From NCBI GenBank assembly GCA_023253615.1, contig JALRFZ010000779.1:1-18798 (forward strand): DNA of 18,798 nt, given 5' to 3'. The position numbers were made by a program, and so were the translations under genes. This DNA comes from Verrucomicrobiales bacterium. GTDB taxonomy: Bacteria; Verrucomicrobiota; Verrucomicrobiia; Verrucomicrobiales; DEV007. Every line of letters starts with the position of its first letter. Within the stretch, counting starts at the first letter, position 1. The notes beneath the pieces were generated by a model. That model did no database searches. It was not told the origin of the DNA and was given only the letters and a program-made list of their open reading frames with translations. This document shows positions 16,205-18,798 of this stretch, one piece after another.

Positions 16205-16765
16205 TCAGTCCCCCTCCGGGATTTCCACCGGCACCAAATCGGCGATTCCGGGCCAAAGCGCATCCTTCTTCGAGGTGATCGCCTCGTCGACCGGCCAGTC
16301 GATCTTCAGGGCCGGATCGTTCCAGAGCAATCCGCCCTCCGCTGCGGGGGAATAAAAATTATCCACCTTGTAGGCCATCAGGACCGGAGCCTCGAGCACA
16401 CAAAATCCATGCGCGAATCCCCGCGGGACGTAGAGCGCGTTCTGTTTTTCAGCGGACAACTCCACCGCGAGGTGTTGTCCGAAAGTGGCGGACCCGGCCC
16501 GCACATCGACGATCACATCGAGTAGACGTCCGACAAGCGCCCGGACGAGTTTCGTTTCGGCATGTTCCCCGCGTTGAAAGTGCAGACCGCGGACCGTCCC
16601 CGCCTCCGTGGAGAGGGATTGGTTTTCCTGGACCCACCTCCGTGCAAGTCCGTGCTCCGCGAACAGCGCCTCATCATAGGTGCGCATGAAATAGCCGCGG
16701 GCATCGCCGCGCGGGGCGAGCGTGATCTCCCAAACGCCGGGAAGGGAAAGGGCTTCAAACTTCAT
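16205..16765 (-). CDS. rfbC: RmlC-like 4-keto-6-deoxysugar 3,5-epimerase
   Basis: Cupin epimerase of 186 residues, the normal RmlC length. It keeps RGLHFQ with catalytic H62, K72, and Y132 and Y138 in the AYKVDNFYSP segment (131-140), the set used for C3/C5 proton exchange in RmlC. LYVPRGFAHGF (111-121) is the family signature. Because it follows rfbF and rfbG rather than rmlA and rmlB, its substrate is most likely CDP-4-keto-6-deoxyglucose rather than the dTDP form, which would give an L-configured intermediate. The ATG at 16765 overlaps the rfbG stop as ATGA (16762-16765); the longer frame to 16918 is not used. The symbol denotes family, not proven substrate. Confidence 0.9.
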   Translation of the reverse strand: MKFEALSLPGVWEITLAPRGDARGYFMRTYDEALFAEHGLARRWVQENQSLSTEAGTVRGLHFQRGEHAETKLVRALVGRLLDVIVDVRAGSATFGQHLAVELSAEKQNALYVPRGFAHGFCVLEAPVLMAYKVDNFYSPAAEGGLLWNDPALKIDWPVDEAITSKKDALWPGIADLVPVEIPEGD

Positions 16766-17883
16766 GAGATCCAGGAGACTCCCGCCGCCCGGGCATCGCG
16801 GCAGTAGGAGGCGATCTGTCCGAGGGTGAACCCGAGCATCGCGTCCGCGTCCTTCGCGGAATCGTGGCGCTCGCGGTACCAGGCGGCCGTCTCGGCGACG
16901 GTGCGTTGAAAATCCCACACGGGGATCCAGCCGAGCTCCTCGCGCGCCCTCGAAGGATCGAGACTGAGACGCGCCGCCTCACCGTAGGGCGGAGCCGGCG
17001 TCCGCTCGTAGCCGAAGGCACCCGGCCACGCCGCAAGCCAGGTCTCGACGAGGTCGCCGACGCTGCGGACCGCCTCGTGGTTCGGACCGAAGTTGAAATT
17101 GAGGAGTTTCGTCCGGTCCGGGGATTGGAGAAGACGGGCGCCAAGGGCAAGATACCCGCTCACCGATTCGAGGACATGTTGCCAGGGGCGCGTCGCCGCG
17201 GGATTGCGCAGGCGCAGCGAATCACCGGCGAGATGCGCCCGCACCGCATCGGGCACGATGCGATCCTCCGCGTAATCACCGCCACCGATGACATTGCCGG
17301 CGCGCCCCGTCGCGAGAGGACCGAGCCCCTCGTCCTTCGAGAAGAACGACGCGTGCCAGGAGGCGGTGACGAGTTCGGCGGCCGCCTTGCTCATGGAGTA
17401 AACGTCGTTTCCGCCGAGAGGATCCGTTTCCACGAAAGCACGGCCGGAATCGTCGTTGCGGTAGCATTTGTCGCTCGTGACGATCACGGCCGCAGCCGGG
17501 AGGCGCGCCTCGCGCAGCGCCTCGAGAAGGTGGGCCGTGCCCATCGCGTTCGTCGCGAAGGTCCCGAGCGGCTCGCGGTAACTCGCCCCGACGATGGGCT
17601 GGGCGGCGAGATGGAAAACGATGTCAGGCCGCGTCTCGCGGACGGCACGGAAAAACGAGTCCCGATCCCGGATGTCGCCGAGGATCGATGACTCGAACAT
17701 GCCCACGGGCAGGATCTGGAACAGGTTCAGCGCCCCCTCCGCGGCGAGGGAATATCCCGAGACCGAGGCCCCGAGCTCGCGCAGCCACAAGGCGAGCCAT
17801 CCTCCCTTGAACCCGGTGTGCCCGGTCAGGAGGACGCGCTTTCCCGCATAGGCGGAACCGAAGGCATTCACCACGTCTTCCAT
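16762..17883 (-). CDS. rfbG: CDP-glucose 4,6-dehydratase
   Basis: SDR dehydratase of 373 residues converting CDP-glucose to CDP-4-keto-6-deoxyglucose with bound NAD. It shows LLTGHTGFKGGWLALWL (18-34), which is diagnostic for this enzyme, TSDKCY (136-141) with the dehydratase Thr/Asp/Lys triad, YSMSK (162-166), and RAGNVIGGGDYAEDRIVPD (194-212). Length and motif order match characterised RfbG/DdhB proteins. The ATG at 17883 overlaps rfbF by 16 bases and starts the protein at MEDVVNAFG, as expected. It supplies the 4-keto intermediate for the next two genes. Confidence 0.96.
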   Translation of the reverse strand: MEDVVNAFGSAYAGKRVLLTGHTGFKGGWLALWLRELGASVSGYSLAAEGALNLFQILPVGMFESSILGDIRDRDSFFRAVRETRPDIVFHLAAQPIVGASYREPLGTFATNAMGTAHLLEALREARLPAAAVIVTSDKCYRNDDSGRAFVETDPLGGNDVYSMSKAAAELVTASWHASFFSKDEGLGPLATGRAGNVIGGGDYAEDRIVPDAVRAHLAGDSLRLRNPAATRPWQHVLESVSGYLALGARLLQSPDRTKLLNFNFGPNHEAVRSVGDLVETWLAAWPGAFGYERTPAPPYGEAARLSLDPSRAREELGWIPVWDFQRTVAETAAWYRERHDSAKDADAMLGFTLGQIASYCRDARAAGVSWIS

Positions 17884-18644
17884 GGAGCGTTCCCGGAGGC
17901 CCAGTATTCGTTCAGCATTTCCATCTCGCGGATGTTGTCCATGCACTGCCAGAAACCGTCGTGCTGATAGGCCGCGAGTCGTCCGGTCTCCGACAAGTGT
18001 CGCAGCGGCCGCTGCTCGAAGACGCAGGAGTCGCCATCGATCAGTTCACCCACCGCGTGTTTGTTCAGGACGAAAAATCCGCCGTTGATGGAGGCATGCC
18101 CTTCCTTCGGTTTCTCCATGAAGTTGCGGACCCGATCCTCCCGGATGTCGAGTTCGCCGAAGCGACCGCTCGGGCGGACCGCGGTGAGAGTCGCCGCCGC
18201 GCCACTGCCCCGGTGGAAATCGATCAGGGCGTTGATATCGACGTTCGAGACGCCGTCACCATAGGTCATGAGAAACTCGTCGTCCTCGATGAAGCGGAGG
18301 ACCCGGCCGATGCGACCGCCTGTCATCGTCTTTTCCCCCGTGTCGATCATCGTGACGGTCCAGTCCTCCTCGTCGTGGGTGTTGTGATAGACCGGCTCGG
18401 CATTGGCCCCGAGACGCAGGGTCACGTCGCTCGTGTTCCAGTGGTAGTTGCGGAAGTAGTCCTTGATGAACTCGCCCTTGTATCCGAGGCACAGGATGAA
18501 CTCGCGGTGGCCGTGGGCCGCGTAATGCTTCATGATGTGCCAGAGGATGGGACGCCCGCCCACGGGCACCATCGGTTTGGGCCGGTAATCGGTCTCTTCG
18601 CGCAAGCGCGTTCCGAGACCTCCGCAAAGGAGGACTACCTTCAT
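17868..18644 (-). CDS. rfbF: Glucose-1-phosphate cytidylyltransferase
   Basis: Nucleotidyltransferase of 258 residues making CDP-glucose from CTP and glucose 1-phosphate, the first committed step of the CDP-sugar branch. LLCGGLGTRLREET (5-18) is the nucleotide-binding signature and identifies the cytidylyltransferase subgroup; KPMVPVGG (23-30), YGDGVSNVD (128-136) and the late EKPKEG and DGFWQCMDN segments fit. The length equals that of RfbF/DdhA. The ATG at 18644 was chosen because the fold begins immediately (MKVVLLCGG); an upstream in-frame TTG start would add a non-homologous leader. No convincing Shine-Dalgarno is present. It is the first complete gene of the window in the direction of transcription. 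Confidence 0.96.
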   Translation of the reverse strand: MKVVLLCGGLGTRLREETDYRPKPMVPVGGRPILWHIMKHYAAHGHREFILCLGYKGEFIKDYFRNYHWNTSDVTLRLGANAEPVYHNTHDEEDWTVTMIDTGEKTMTGGRIGRVLRFIEDDEFLMTYGDGVSNVDINALIDFHRGSGAAATLTAVRPSGRFGELDIREDRVRNFMEKPKEGHASINGGFFVLNKHAVGELIDGDSCVFEQRPLRHLSETGRLAAYQHDGFWQCMDNIREMEMLNEYWASGNAPWKTW

Positions 18645-18672
18645 GCAGGGACAAAAAATCTTGAAACCAGGA

Positions 18673-18798
18673 TTAAAAGGCCTTGTGCCTTGGATCACGC
18701 TCGAATTCGACATCTGCGACAACTACATCGGTGGTCGGCCGTGTCTGCAATGACTTGCTCAAAAGATCGTTTGGCAATACCGTCAGGATAATCCGCTC
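18673..18798 (-). CDS. Possible 3' end of an upstream gene (fragment)
   Basis: One minus-strand frame is open from the right edge to a TAA at 18673-18675 (41 codons, ending DPRHKAF). Its third positions are more G/C-biased than in the competing open frame, and its stop lies 28 bases before rfbF, a spacing like that of other genes here. The peptide is not recognised, and 41 open codons can occur by chance, so this could equally be non-coding leader DNA. I see no clear -35/-10 promoter pair in 18645-18798. Confidence 0.35.
   Translation of the reverse strand, partial: ERIILTVLPNDLLSKSLQTRPTTDVVVADVEFERDPRHKAF

Noticed and set aside
17961..18791. A 276-codon plus-strand open frame over rfbF
   Set aside because: It is antisense to the unmistakable cytidylyltransferase gene and shows no domain of its own.
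18645..18798. A promoter before rfbF, with TTTAAT as a -10 box
   Set aside because: There is no matching -35 at proper spacing, and the AT-rich bases coincide with the possible stop codon of an upstream gene.

Overview
The window is one dense, single-direction gene block on the minus strand: 17 complete genes, one large gene cut by the left edge, and possibly the last codons of another gene at the right edge. Everything recognisable belongs to nucleotide-sugar synthesis, glycan assembly and glycan decoration. I see no RNA gene, insertion sequence, CRISPR array or phage gene. The DNA is GC-rich and most starts lack a clear Shine-Dalgarno sequence. That, with two sulfotransferases, would fit a Gram-negative lineage such as Verrucomicrobiota or Planctomycetota, but this is a weak guess: there is no taxonomic marker gene here.

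Layout in transcription order (right to left). (1) 18644-15248 is a CDP-sugar module: glucose-1-phosphate cytidylyltransferase (rfbF), CDP-glucose 4,6-dehydratase (rfbG), an RmlC-type 3,5-epimerase and an NAD-dependent epimerase/reductase. It should make a CDP-6-deoxyhexose. The E1/E3 pair for 3-deoxygenation is absent. (2) 15251-13100 holds a CmcI-like methyltransferase, a TylF-like methyltransferase and a left-handed beta-helix acyltransferase. (3) 13092-8767 holds a GT2-FkbM fusion, a second glycosyltransferase-methyltransferase fusion and a single-domain glycosyltransferase. (4) 8770-5676 holds a methyltransferase, a second beta-helix acyltransferase, another methyltransferase and an NAD-dependent epimerase. 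(5) 5652-1 holds a GT4-zinc ribbon-methyltransferase fusion, two unrelated sulfotransferases, and a left-edge protein of at least 667 residues that joins a GT42/MptE-like domain to a GT4-type domain.

Most junctions overlap or are a few bases apart, five of them as ATGA stop/start overlaps, so the block reads as one translationally coupled operon. Together the genes would build a glycan containing at least one CDP-derived deoxysugar, decorated by up to seven methyltransferase domains, two acyltransferases and two sulfotransferases. No flippase, polymerase, ABC transporter, initiating phosphoglycosyltransferase or other membrane protein is present, so export genes lie outside the window or the acceptor is glycosylated in the cytoplasm. 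The most unusual features are three separate glycosyltransferase+methyltransferase fusions in one operon, recurring Lys/Arg-rich segments in several of the enzymes, and the left-edge dual-glycosyltransferase fusion.
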